Positions 45,007 through 52,907 of a stretch of 64,000 nucleotides of DNA are shown here, piece after piece. A program made the translations under genes and the position numbers. Source of the DNA: Arcanobacterium bovis (GTDB lineage: Bacteria > Actinomycetota > Actinomycetes > Actinomycetales > Actinomycetaceae); the NCBI RefSeq assembly GCF_004331995.1, contig NZ_SJDT01000003.1, positions 62,001 through 126,000 on the forward strand, read 5' to 3'. The notes under the pieces were generated by a model that saw only the letters and a list, made by a program, of their open reading frames with translations, was not told where the DNA came from and did not search any database. The number at the start of each line of letters is the position of its first letter. The first letter of the stretch is position 1.

Positions 45007-46799
45007 TGCAATCACTATCCAAAGGAAACAAAGCCATTACCGAGGCCGAACGCCAAGCCCTCAAAGATGCCCTCAAACTGCTTGATATCGACAAAAAACG
45101 CTTTGCGCTCTCTACACTTTTCGGCACCGGCGCCGTTGGTTCAGGAATCGGGCTCGGAGCCGTATCGGCTTGGCTTATTGCGCGCGCAGCCCAACTTCCT
45201 CCAGTACTCGATCTCTCAGTGGCTGCCACCGGCGTACGCGCATTCGGCGTTGGGAAAGCAATATTTCGCTATGTTGAGCGTATTTCTTCGCATTGGATTG
45301 CACTCAACGGTATGGCACGTATCCGCACCGAAGTTTATTCACAGCTCGCCAATTCACCAACCGATGTCGTCACTTCAATCAGGCGTGGTGACCTTCTCGC
45401 ACGCACTGGAACGGACGTCGACGAGCTAGGAAATGTGGTAGTAAAATCTTTACTTCCTGCAGCTGTTGCAGTGTTCACCAGTATCATCGCAGTTGCGATC
45501 GTGGCCTCATTATCGCCGCTCATCGGCGTGATTCTGGCCTTAATGCTCCTTGCCGACGGTGTGATCGCTCCGTTACTTTCCATGCGTGGAGCTCGGCAAG
45601 CTGAAATCGATCAGATTCAAAATCGTGCACGTCTCAATGCCTCAGCACTGACGATGCTCGAATCCGCTGCTGAGCTGCGCGTGAACGGAAAACTTGCCGA
45701 TGCCAAACGCACACAGCAGTCCATCGAAGCCGATATTCAAAAGAATCGTGATGCATCAGCTAAGCCACAGGCTTTAGCTGGAATTATCGGAATTCTTGCG
45801 ATGGGGATTTCTATCGTAAGTGCACTTGTTATAGGCACTATACAAGTACAACAAGGCGCGCTTTCAACCATTAACCTCGTGGTTTGCACTCTCACTCCCC
45901 TTGCGGCCTTTGAAGCCACTCAGAAGCTCTCGGATGCAGGAATTCAGCTGGTGCGATCAGCTCAAGCTGCACTTCGCGTGATGGAACTCCTCAACCGAGC
46001 ACACACCAACGTTGATGCAACTAAACGCAACGCAACGACGTCATACACGTCGTCGAACGCTGGCAGCCTCGCCGCCCAAGACCTTATCGTCGGTTGGCAA
46101 GATGGCGCAGATATTGCTGGCCCTATATCACTTGAGCTGCATGCAGGAAAGTCTATTGCAATCGTGGGAGCCTCAGGGATTGGCAAATCTACCTTGCTTT
46201 ATACTTTGGCGGGAATGCTCACTCCCCATGCAGGGACTGTTACGTTGGATGGTCAGCCTGTTCACGAGATTGCGCGCGAAGATATTTCACGCCACCTCAT
46301 TCTCACCGCTGAGGATGCCCATATCTTCGAGACTTCCGTGCTCGAAAATATTCGCGTGGCGAGAGCTGATGTGGATGAGCAAGAAGCGATCGCTTTGCTG
46401 AAAAGAGCAGGTCTAGCACAATGGCTGGCAGACCTTCCTGACGGCGTTCACACCGTCGTCGGTACCGATGCACAGACGATCTCTGGTGGAGAACGACGCC
46501 GGTTGCTTCTGGCGCGTGCGCTCGCTTCTGGCGCCCAGTTCTTGTTACTTGACGAGCCTGGCGAACATCTCGATGCCGATACTGCCGACGCGCTCATCCA
46601 TGATTTACTTCAAACCAGCAAAACTGAAAATAGCACAGGAATCGTACTCGTCACGCACCGACTCAGCGCCCTCAATAGTGCTGATGAAGTGATCTTATTA
46701 GGTAATTCCCCAGCACAGATTATCGCCCGTGGCACACACGAAGAATTGCTCAATACCATTGATACTTATCGGTGGTCTGTTGAGCAGGAAGAGGAGTGA
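45006..46799 (+). CDS. cydC: CydC, subunit of the thiol-exporting ABC transporter
   Basis: A 597-residue half-transporter forming a heterodimer with CydD. The membrane domain (about 30-310) includes VRAFGVGKAIFRYVERISSH, typical of CydC. The ATPase domain has GASGIGKST, signature ISGGERRR and Walker B FLLLDEPGEHLD. The ATG overlaps the cydD stop by one base. Its stop is six bases before the kinase start, so the sensor is co-transcribed. Confidence 0.94.
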   Translation: MQSLSKGNKAITEAERQALKDALKLLDIDKKRFALSTLFGTGAVGSGIGLGAVSAWLIARAAQLPPVLDLSVAATGVRAFGVGKAIFRYVERISSHWIALNGMARIRTEVYSQLANSPTDVVTSIRRGDLLARTGTDVDELGNVVVKSLLPAAVAVFTSIIAVAIVASLSPLIGVILALMLLADGVIAPLLSMRGARQAEIDQIQNRARLNASALTMLESAAELRVNGKLADAKRTQQSIEADIQKNRDASAKPQALAGIIGILAMGISIVSALVIGTIQVQQGALSTINLVVCTLTPLAAFEATQKLSDAGIQLVRSAQAALRVMELLNRAHTNVDATKRNATTSYTSSNAGSLAAQDLIVGWQDGADIAGPISLELHAGKSIAIVGASGIGKSTLLYTLAGMLTPHAGTVTLDGQPVHEIAREDISRHLILTAEDAHIFETSVLENIRVARADVDEQEAIALLKRAGLAQWLADLPDGVHTVVGTDAQTISGGERRRLLLARALASGAQFLLLDEPGEHLDADTADALIHDLLQTSKTENSTGIVLVTHRLSALNSADEVILLGNSPAQIIARGTHEELLNTIDTYRWSVEQEEE

Positions 46800-46805
46800 T
46801 CCCCT

Positions 46806-48446
46806 ATGACTCATTGTTCGATATCAGATGTTTTACTGAAAGCTCTTGAACTCACCGGAAAGCTGGATCGACGCTCGGCACTTCAGTATTTTGTCGATAC
46901 CGCCCGCGAGCTTACCGGCGCACGGTATTCCGCGTTGGGCGTGCTTGATTCACATGGCGAGACAGTAGAATTTTTCCAATCCGGCTTTCCTGATACCTTA
47001 GTTGGATCAATCGGCCAGCCACCACGCGGGCACGGGTTATTCGCCGATATTCCTGCACACGGCTACCTAAAAATCAACGATCTTGTCCAGTACTTGCACC
47101 TTTCTGGCTACCCAGACGGGCATCCGCGTATGCGGAATTTTCTTGGCGTCATTGTTCCTGTCAACGAGCAGATTTGGGGTCGGCTCTATTTGGCCGATAA
47201 GGAATCCGGTTTCACTGATGAAGACGGAAAAAATATGGAGCTATTTGCCCAAGCTGCCGCCATTGCTGTGAAAAACTCGCGGCTCTATGCTGAATCCCAA
47301 AACCGAGCCAGATGGCTTGCTTCCTCGCAAAACATTGTTTCTTCGCTTCTAGAAGGTTCCGACGAAGAAGAGGCTCTCCAGGTTATCGCTGAGCAAATGC
47401 GAATTGCAGCTAAAGCAGATAATGCACTTATGATTCTTCCCTCTATCCAAGACACATGGGTGTGCGAAATCGTGGCAGGTGAAGGAGCTAGTGATTTCCT
47501 CGGCGTAAACTTCCCTCGCTCAGGTCGAGCTCAAACTGTCATTCGCGAGCAGGCAGGCGTGGTTATTGATTCGATGCAACGCCTTTCAGTAGTACGAGTA
47601 GAACAATTGCGGCGTTTTGGTGCGGCCCTATACGCACCGCTCGTGTCGAAAGGTATCGGACTCGGCGTCATTATTCTGTTGCGCAAACCAGGGCAAAGCG
47701 AATTTGATCTCCACGATCTTTCCATGGCTGAAAATGTGGCCAAGCAGGCTGCTATCGCGCTTGAACTTGCAGATGCCCGCCACTCCAAAGAGCTCGCGGC
47801 AGAGCTTGACGAGCGAGCACGCATTTCGCGCGATCTGCATGATCTTGCGATTCAACAGCTCTTTGCCTCGGGCATGCATATTACCGCTGTAAAAGAGGAT
47901 CTCGGCGAAAAGGTTGATTCGCCAGAAATCTCCCAAGCCCTCGATAATGCCATCTGGGCAATTGATGAATCTGTATCGCAGATCCGTAAGATCGTGCAGT
48001 CTCTACGCGACGATTCTTCGCCAGCGGCACTCGTGGATCGTCTCCAACACGAAACTTCGGTAGCCTTGCAGTCCCTTGGTTTTGCCCCATCGTTGCTCAT
48101 CACTTGGCATGGGGAGACGATTGACGAAGATTTCGATGTCACACGCATCGATAACGCAGTCGGCTCAGATGTTTCGGACGACGTCGTGGCGGTAGTTCGC
48201 GAAGGCTTGAGTAACGTGGCGCGACATGCGCATGCCTCGTCGGTGTCAGTCGAGGTAAGCGTCACCGCCGATGTGATCCAGGTTTGTGTGATTGACGACG
48301 GCGTGGGGCTCGCGCCATCGCTCTCGCGCCGCTCTGGTCTTTCCAATTTGGCGGCTCGAGCGCGACGTCATCATGGAGATTTTGAAATCGGACCTGATCC
48401 GGAAACAGGCAAACTCAAGATGTGCTGGCAAGCGTCCTTGAGGTAG
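46806..48446 (+). CDS. GAF-domain sensor histidine kinase, DosS/DevS-like
   Basis: A 546-residue soluble sensor with GAF-A (about 22-162), GAF-B (about 185-322), a HisKA_3 dimerisation domain with His345 in ISRDLHDLAIQQLFASG, and an HATPase domain (VREGLSNVARHAHAS, DDGVGL). GAF-A keeps the GHPRMRNFLGV motif; its His106 aligns by eye with the heme-ligating His of mycobacterial DosS/DevS, so oxygen, NO or redox sensing through heme is plausible. The gene follows cydC by six bases with GAGGAG upstream. Its likely partner is the convergent regulator at 48450-49103. Confidence 0.88.
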   Translation: MTHCSISDVLLKALELTGKLDRRSALQYFVDTARELTGARYSALGVLDSHGETVEFFQSGFPDTLVGSIGQPPRGHGLFADIPAHGYLKINDLVQYLHLSGYPDGHPRMRNFLGVIVPVNEQIWGRLYLADKESGFTDEDGKNMELFAQAAAIAVKNSRLYAESQNRARWLASSQNIVSSLLEGSDEEEALQVIAEQMRIAAKADNALMILPSIQDTWVCEIVAGEGASDFLGVNFPRSGRAQTVIREQAGVVIDSMQRLSVVRVEQLRRFGAALYAPLVSKGIGLGVIILLRKPGQSEFDLHDLSMAENVAKQAAIALELADARHSKELAAELDERARISRDLHDLAIQQLFASGMHITAVKEDLGEKVDSPEISQALDNAIWAIDESVSQIRKIVQSLRDDSSPAALVDRLQHETSVALQSLGFAPSLLITWHGETIDEDFDVTRIDNAVGSDVSDDVVAVVREGLSNVARHAHASSVSVEVSVTADVIQVCVIDDGVGLAPSLSRRSGLSNLAARARRHHGDFEIGPDPETGKLKMCWQASLR

Positions 48447-48449
48447 AAA

Positions 48450-49103
48450 TCAATTTGCCTGATTACGCCATCCTGCTGCACGCTGACCTGCCACCCAAGC
48501 AGCCACCTGCGTGCGGCGTTGCATACCCATCTTGGCCAACAACGACGTGATGTGGTTCTTCACTGTTTTCTCTGCTACGCCAAGCTTTTCGCCGATTTCA
48601 CGGTTGGAGAGTCCATCACCGATGAGGTCGAGAACCTTGCGCTCCGAAGGAGTCAATTCAGCCGTTGGATCGTCATGGTCCGCACGACGGCGCGTCACAG
48701 TGCGCTCATCAAGGAGAACTCGACCGTTAGCAACCGCTCGAATCACTTCGGTGATCTCTGCACCGCGCACTGATTTGAGCAGGTAGGCTTTTGCTCCTGC
48801 TTCCAAAGATTCTGACAGCGCGTCGTCGTCGTCAAAAGAGGTGAGCACGATGCAACGAGTGCTCGGAGAACGCTCGCTGAGCTGCTCGATAATATCGATG
48901 CCCGTGCCATCTGGGAGACGAAGATCAACAAGTGCAACCTCAGGATTCATCAGTTCTGCACGGCGCACAGCTTCAGCAACCGTTCCTGCCTCTGCAATAA
49001 CTTTCAATCCTTCTGCACGATCAACCACTTCAGCGATACCGCGACGCACAACTTCGTGATCGTCGATAATCATCACATTGACTACGCCATTTTCTTCAGT
49101 CAC
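48450..49103 (-). CDS. NarL/DevR-type response regulator
   Basis: A 217-residue regulator: receiver domain (8-125) with acidic DD at 14-15, phospho-acceptor Asp in VALVDLRLPDG, Thr in VLTSF and Lys in AYLLKSV, then a LuxR-type helix-turn-helix (about 150-212) with LTPSERKVLDLIGDGLSNRE. Closest in style to DosR/DevR and other NarL-type regulators. GTG start with AGGAAAATCT upstream. It starts 12 bases after mutM on the same strand and converges with the kinase gene, three bases apart. Confidence 0.93.
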   Translation of the reverse strand: MTEENGVVNVMIIDDHEVVRRGIAEVVDRAEGLKVIAEAGTVAEAVRRAELMNPEVALVDLRLPDGTGIDIIEQLSERSPSTRCIVLTSFDDDDALSESLEAGAKAYLLKSVRGAEITEVIRAVANGRVLLDERTVTRRRADHDDPTAELTPSERKVLDLIGDGLSNREIGEKLGVAEKTVKNHITSLLAKMGMQRRTQVAAWVAGQRAAGWRNQAN

Positions 49104-49115
49104 AGATTTTCCTAA

Positions 49116-49970
49116 CTATGGTCGAGTTTGACACTTTGGGCAAGAATACGATGATCTTCCCATAAACTTTTCTCTGATTAAAATTTTGCCACACCTTGGG
49201 CAAGCATGCCCATCTCGACCATAAACATTCAGCGATCGGGAAAAATATCCCGACGATCCATTCACATTCACATAAAGAGAGTCAAAAGAAGTGCCACCCA
49301 CTTCAACGGCACGGTTCATTAATTGCGCGCCGGCGTCAAAAACCTCACGGATCTTGTCAATTGGCAAATCGCATGCTGGTAATGCTCCATGTACGCTCGC
49401 CAAAAATAGTGCTTCATCAGCGTAAATATTCCCAACCCCTGAGGCAAAACTCTGATCGAGAAGTAGAGTTTTTATACCAACCTTCTTGAGGCGGGCGCGG
49501 GCAGCCAAAGCGGAAAAATCACAATTAGGATCAAGGAGATCACGCCCTATATGAGTAGCCGAGATAGGGATTTCCTTACGCTCGCTTCCAAAACCACCAG
49601 TGTATCCGTCAGAAGTAGGCGCAAATTCATCGTCTCTGAGATAACCGAACGTACGCTGATCAACGAAATCGAGTGCCGATCCGTCGTCGAAATGGAATGT
49701 GGCACGTCGATGCTTAAAATCTCCACCGCCGATACGAAATTGGCCCGACATTCCCAAATGAGCCACTAAGCAACGTTCGCCCAAATCGAACCACAAGAAT
49801 TTTCCACGCCGCACTACAGCCGTCACCTGACTTCCTGTCAAATGAGCGAGGCCTTGTGGGGAATGACGAATCACCCGTGTACCAAAAGTCTCGATACTCA
49901 AAATCCGTTTGCCGAGCACATGAGGCTCAAGACCACGGCGAATCGTCTCGACTTCCGGCAATTCAGGCAT
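49116..49970 (-). CDS. mutM: Formamidopyrimidine-DNA glycosylase
   Basis: A 284-residue base-excision enzyme removing 8-oxoguanine and formamidopyrimidines. The N-terminal catalytic PELPEVETIRRGL (Pro2, Glu3) is intact, and the C-terminal zinc finger is CPRCGKILIREKF then CPKC. ATG 49970 overlaps the rnc stop by eight bases; a longer in-frame reading lies within rnc and is rejected. It is followed by the response regulator gene. Confidence 0.96.
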   Translation of the reverse strand: MPELPEVETIRRGLEPHVLGKRILSIETFGTRVIRHSPQGLAHLTGSQVTAVVRRGKFLWFDLGERCLVAHLGMSGQFRIGGGDFKHRRATFHFDDGSALDFVDQRTFGYLRDDEFAPTSDGYTGGFGSERKEIPISATHIGRDLLDPNCDFSALAARARLKKVGIKTLLLDQSFASGVGNIYADEALFLASVHGALPACDLPIDKIREVFDAGAQLMNRAVEVGGTSFDSLYVNVNGSSGYFSRSLNVYGRDGHACPRCGKILIREKFMGRSSYSCPKCQTRP

Positions 49971-50667
49971 GACCGAGCGGTTCTCCGCCGTCAAGTACGA
50001 AGTAGGCGTTTTGGCAGGCAGCGAGCTTAGCATTTTTTTGCGACGTCGCTTCTCCACTTCCCCACAAATTCTCACCAAAATACACGAAGGCGGTGTATTC
50101 GCGGGCGTGGTCAGGGCCGCGTCCTTCCATGCGGTATGAAATTTCCTCACGGATACCCATGGCACGCGCTTTTTCTTCGACGGCGGTGCGCCAGTCCAAA
50201 GCAGGTCCCATCTTCGTGGCATCTGCGATCTTTGGGTTAATATGCCGTTCGACGATCTCACGCGTCACATCGATGCCGTGATCGAGATAAGTGGCTGCGA
50301 TCAGCGCCTCGACCGTATCAGACAAAATCGAGTCTTTATTGCGACCACCGCTGCGCTCTTCGCCAATTCCAAGTCGCACATAGTCACCCACTCCGAGCTC
50401 ACGGGCTACCTCAGCCAAAGCTCGTTCTGAAACAGCGGCAGATTTTATTTTCGACATATCCCCTTCGGTGGAATCGTCGAAATCCTGAAAAATCCGATCC
50501 GCGGCATAAAAACCGAGCACTGAATCGCCGAGAAATTCGAGGCGCTCATTGTGCAAAGACTCGTGTTCAAAAGCCCAGGAGCGGTGCGTCAGAGCTAGCT
50601 CTAACAAGTCAGGAGCAATATCGACGCCCCATTTGGCAAGTAGCGGAGAACGATCTTTTTTATGCAT
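49963..50667 (-). CDS. rnc: Ribonuclease III
   Basis: A 234-residue double-strand-specific endoribonuclease for rRNA and mRNA processing. The signature NERLEFLGDSVL and the second acidic cluster DTVEALIAA are present, followed by a dsRNA-binding domain (about 158-228). It overlaps yceD by eight bases upstream and mutM by eight downstream. Confidence 0.96.
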   Translation of the reverse strand: MHKKDRSPLLAKWGVDIAPDLLELALTHRSWAFEHESLHNERLEFLGDSVLGFYAADRIFQDFDDSTEGDMSKIKSAAVSERALAEVARELGVGDYVRLGIGEERSGGRNKDSILSDTVEALIAATYLDHGIDVTREIVERHINPKIADATKMGPALDWRTAVEEKARAMGIREEISYRMEGRGPDHAREYTAFVYFGENLWGSGEATSQKNAKLAACQNAYFVLDGGEPLGHA

Positions 50668-51229
50668 TATTTTCTTTTACTTCGAGTTCAGCGGCGAGCG
50701 TAGCAAGGCCGTCAAAGCGTGGGTCAAGAAACTCATGGGCGTGATCAGCAGGCAAGTCATTCCAGCGTTCACCACATTCTTGACACAATCCATCACAATC
50801 AGGCTCACACAAGGGAGTAAAAGGCATGCTGAGCACTAGAGCATCGCGCAAGATTGGCTCTAAATCTATATGATCGTCTTCAATAAGTGGAAGATCATGA
50901 GCTTCCTCATCGCCTTCATCTTCCAAGGCCTTTGCACTTTCAGGATAAAACACCAGTTCAGCAACAGACTCTCGAACGTCGTCGTGCAAATCAATAAGGC
51001 ACCGCGAGCAACGCCCCTGTAGCTGCGCATCAACGCTACCTTGCACGAGCACGCCTTCTTGCACCGATTGGAAAGACAAATCAGCTCGCAACTCGCTACC
51101 TGGAATTACTTCCATGAGCTCAATACCAAAATCTTGTGGCGTCTCAAAGACGTAGTCATGATGCCGAATCGACCCCTCTTGACGAGGTAAATCCACTATC
51201 GACACCACAAAAGGAGATCGTAGATCCAC
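50660..51229 (-). CDS. YceD/DUF177 family protein
   Basis: A 189-residue protein of the DUF177 family, linked to 23S rRNA metabolism. The four-cysteine pattern CSRC (about 95) and CEPDCDGLCQECG (about 148) is the family hallmark. In most bacteria rpmF (L32) follows this gene directly; here rnc follows with an eight-base overlap and no rpmF lies between. The start is preceded by a purine-rich AAAGGGG-like stretch. Confidence 0.9.
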   Translation of the reverse strand: MDLRSPFVVSIVDLPRQEGSIRHHDYVFETPQDFGIELMEVIPGSELRADLSFQSVQEGVLVQGSVDAQLQGRCSRCLIDLHDDVRESVAELVFYPESAKALEDEGDEEAHDLPLIEDDHIDLEPILRDALVLSMPFTPLCEPDCDGLCQECGERWNDLPADHAHEFLDPRFDGLATLAAELEVKENNA

Positions 51230-51249
51230 GGTAGCGCCCCTTTCTCAAT

Positions 51250-51281
51250 AATCGTATTGTGCCTAAATCGTATTGTGCCTA
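51250..51281. repeat. Exact 16-bp tandem duplication
   Basis: AATCGTATTGTGCCTA occurs at 51250-51265 and again at 51266-51281. The second copy contains the stop codon of the coiled-coil protein gene on the minus strand. Confidence 0.85.
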
Positions 51282-51863
51282 TTCGTTTTCGAAATCGCCA
51301 TCCTCGTCGTAGGCATCGCGAGCAGCGTCGTCGTCCCGGCGATCAGCAATCAAGCCACGTCCAGCCGCGATCTGATGCTGAATCGTATCGAGATTATTCT
51401 GGATCGTCACGAGCTCCTGAGCGAGATTCTCCAATGCCGCATCGGAATACTCATCGGCGCCACGCTTAACGCGATCCGCCTTAGATTTCGCCTCATCAAG
51501 AATACGCGCCGACTGCGATTTTGCCGCAATCGTAATCGCATCTTGTGACACAAGACGCGAAGCCTGCTCACGTGCTTCAGCCAAAATCTGATCGGCTTCC
51601 ACATTAGCCTGTGCCACAATCTCTTCAGCACGCTCGCGCGCCTCATCTGAGACTGCAGCAGCATCTTGAAGCACCGAGTCAGCTGCAACGATCTGCGAAG
51701 GCACAATATCCCGAGCAGTGCTGAGAAGATCCAAGATTTCACTGCGATTGACGAGCACAGAAGCCGAAAGTGGCATAGCTTTCGCGTTTTCGACTAGGCC
51801 AGTGATCTCCTCCAAGATCTCCAGCAGTGACGCTCCCGTTTCATCGATATTATGTGAGGTCAT
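51279..51863 (-). CDS. Coiled-coil protein, DivIVA-like, unknown exact role
   Basis: A 194-residue protein dominated by a long coiled coil (about 65-165, rich in Ala/Glu/Gln/Arg with ARERAEEIVAQANVEADQIL), with an acidic Asp/Glu tail. Actinobacteria carry a DivIVA- or ATP-synthase-b-like protein between coaD and yceD, and this fits that position. A cell-envelope or division scaffold role is an inference. Its start overlaps the coaD stop (ATGA). Confidence 0.75.
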   Translation of the reverse strand: MTSHNIDETGASLLEILEEITGLVENAKAMPLSASVLVNRSEILDLLSTARDIVPSQIVAADSVLQDAAAVSDEARERAEEIVAQANVEADQILAEAREQASRLVSQDAITIAAKSQSARILDEAKSKADRVKRGADEYSDAALENLAQELVTIQNNLDTIQHQIAAGRGLIADRRDDDAARDAYDEDGDFENE

Positions 51864-52339
51864 TGTGATTCCACTTTCTTCTTGAGTGCTAAAGCAACAT
51901 TGTGCGGAACGAGATCCGCAATCGGTCCACCATGCGAGGCAATATCCTTAACGAACGACGACGCGACGTGCCCTAGCGCAGGATCTCCCATGATAAAGAT
52001 CGTTTCGATACCCGACAAATGCCGGTTGAGCAAAGACATTGCCTGTTCAGCATCGTAATCTGCCGCGCCACGCAGACCTTTAACTATCGCCGCCGCGCCA
52101 CGTTCAGCTGCAAAATCAGCGATGAGACCATCGACGAATTCAACGCTCACTCCGGGAATATCGCTCACCGCACCTTGCGCCAAACTCAAGCGTTCGTCGT
52201 CGGAAAAAAAGTACTTCTTATGGGCATTGCGCGCAACAGCCACAATCACTTCGTCGAACATTCCTCGGGCGCGTCGAACCACGTCAACGTGCCCCGACGT
52301 GATGGGATCAAAAGATCCTGGACAAACAGCTATGGTCAT
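51860..52339 (-). CDS. coaD: Phosphopantetheine adenylyltransferase
   Basis: A 159-residue nucleotidyltransferase catalysing the fourth step of coenzyme A synthesis. The HxGH motif is in CPGSFDPITSGHVDVV, and HVASSFVKDIASHGG is the C-terminal signature. Its ATG overlaps the rsmD stop, and its stop overlaps the coiled-coil gene, both by four bases, so translation is coupled. Confidence 0.96.
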   Translation of the reverse strand: MTIAVCPGSFDPITSGHVDVVRRARGMFDEVIVAVARNAHKKYFFSDDERLSLAQGAVSDIPGVSVEFVDGLIADFAAERGAAAIVKGLRGAADYDAEQAMSLLNRHLSGIETIFIMGDPALGHVASSFVKDIASHGGPIADLVPHNVALALKKKVESQ

Positions 52340-52905
52340 ATTTCTATGTTATGCCCTATTTCTGAACGAATCGCACTCCACACTCTGGTGTCGCCCCATT
52401 TGCGATCATCGTCCAATTCATATCCGGCGGGCCACAGCGGCTCTGGTGACTTCTTGTCGCGTTCGACGACGAGCATGCCGTCGTCCGCGAGATGCATCAC
52501 TGCCAGGCCTAACACCAGGGAGAGATCGTCTTCGGAGAGCGCATAGGGCGGATCAATGAGAATGAGATCAAACGTTGGGATACCTTGGCTTGCAAGATAA
52601 GTTTCCGCTTTTTGATTGTGAACCTCTACGTCAAGTCCAGTAAGACGCGCATTTTCCACAATCACTTTCGCTGCCGAACTGGCTGCTTCCACGCAGACGA
52701 CGCGTTGAGCACCTCGCGAGCGAGCCTCAAGTCCGAGCGCACCTGAGCCTGCATAAAGGTCAAGAACAGCACAATCACGAATATATCCGAAGTGCTCGAG
52801 CCGCGAGAACAGCGCTTCACGCACCCGCTCAGAGGTAGGGCGAGTTCCGCTTTTTGGCACACGCAAGTTACGCCCTCCTGCAGTACCAGACACAATGCGA
52901 GTCAT
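52336..52905 (-). CDS. rsmD: 16S rRNA (guanine-966-N2)-methyltransferase
   Basis: A 189-residue SAM-dependent methyltransferase acting on the 30S subunit. Motif I is VLDLYAGSGALGLEARSRGA, and the catalytic motif IV is LIDPPYAL. The N-terminus MTRIVSGTAGGRNLRVPKSG is typical. It starts two bases after the recG stop with AAAGG upstream. Confidence 0.95.
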   Translation of the reverse strand: MTRIVSGTAGGRNLRVPKSGTRPTSERVREALFSRLEHFGYIRDCAVLDLYAGSGALGLEARSRGAQRVVCVEAASSAAKVIVENARLTGLDVEVHNQKAETYLASQGIPTFDLILIDPPYALSEDDLSLVLGLAVMHLADDGMLVVERDKKSPEPLWPAGYELDDDRKWGDTRVWSAIRSEIGHNIEI

Positions 52906-52907
52906 CG

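Noticed and set aside
49971-50261. Upstream extension of mutM
   Set aside because: It overlaps rnc, and MutM must start with Pro-Glu directly after Met for catalysis.
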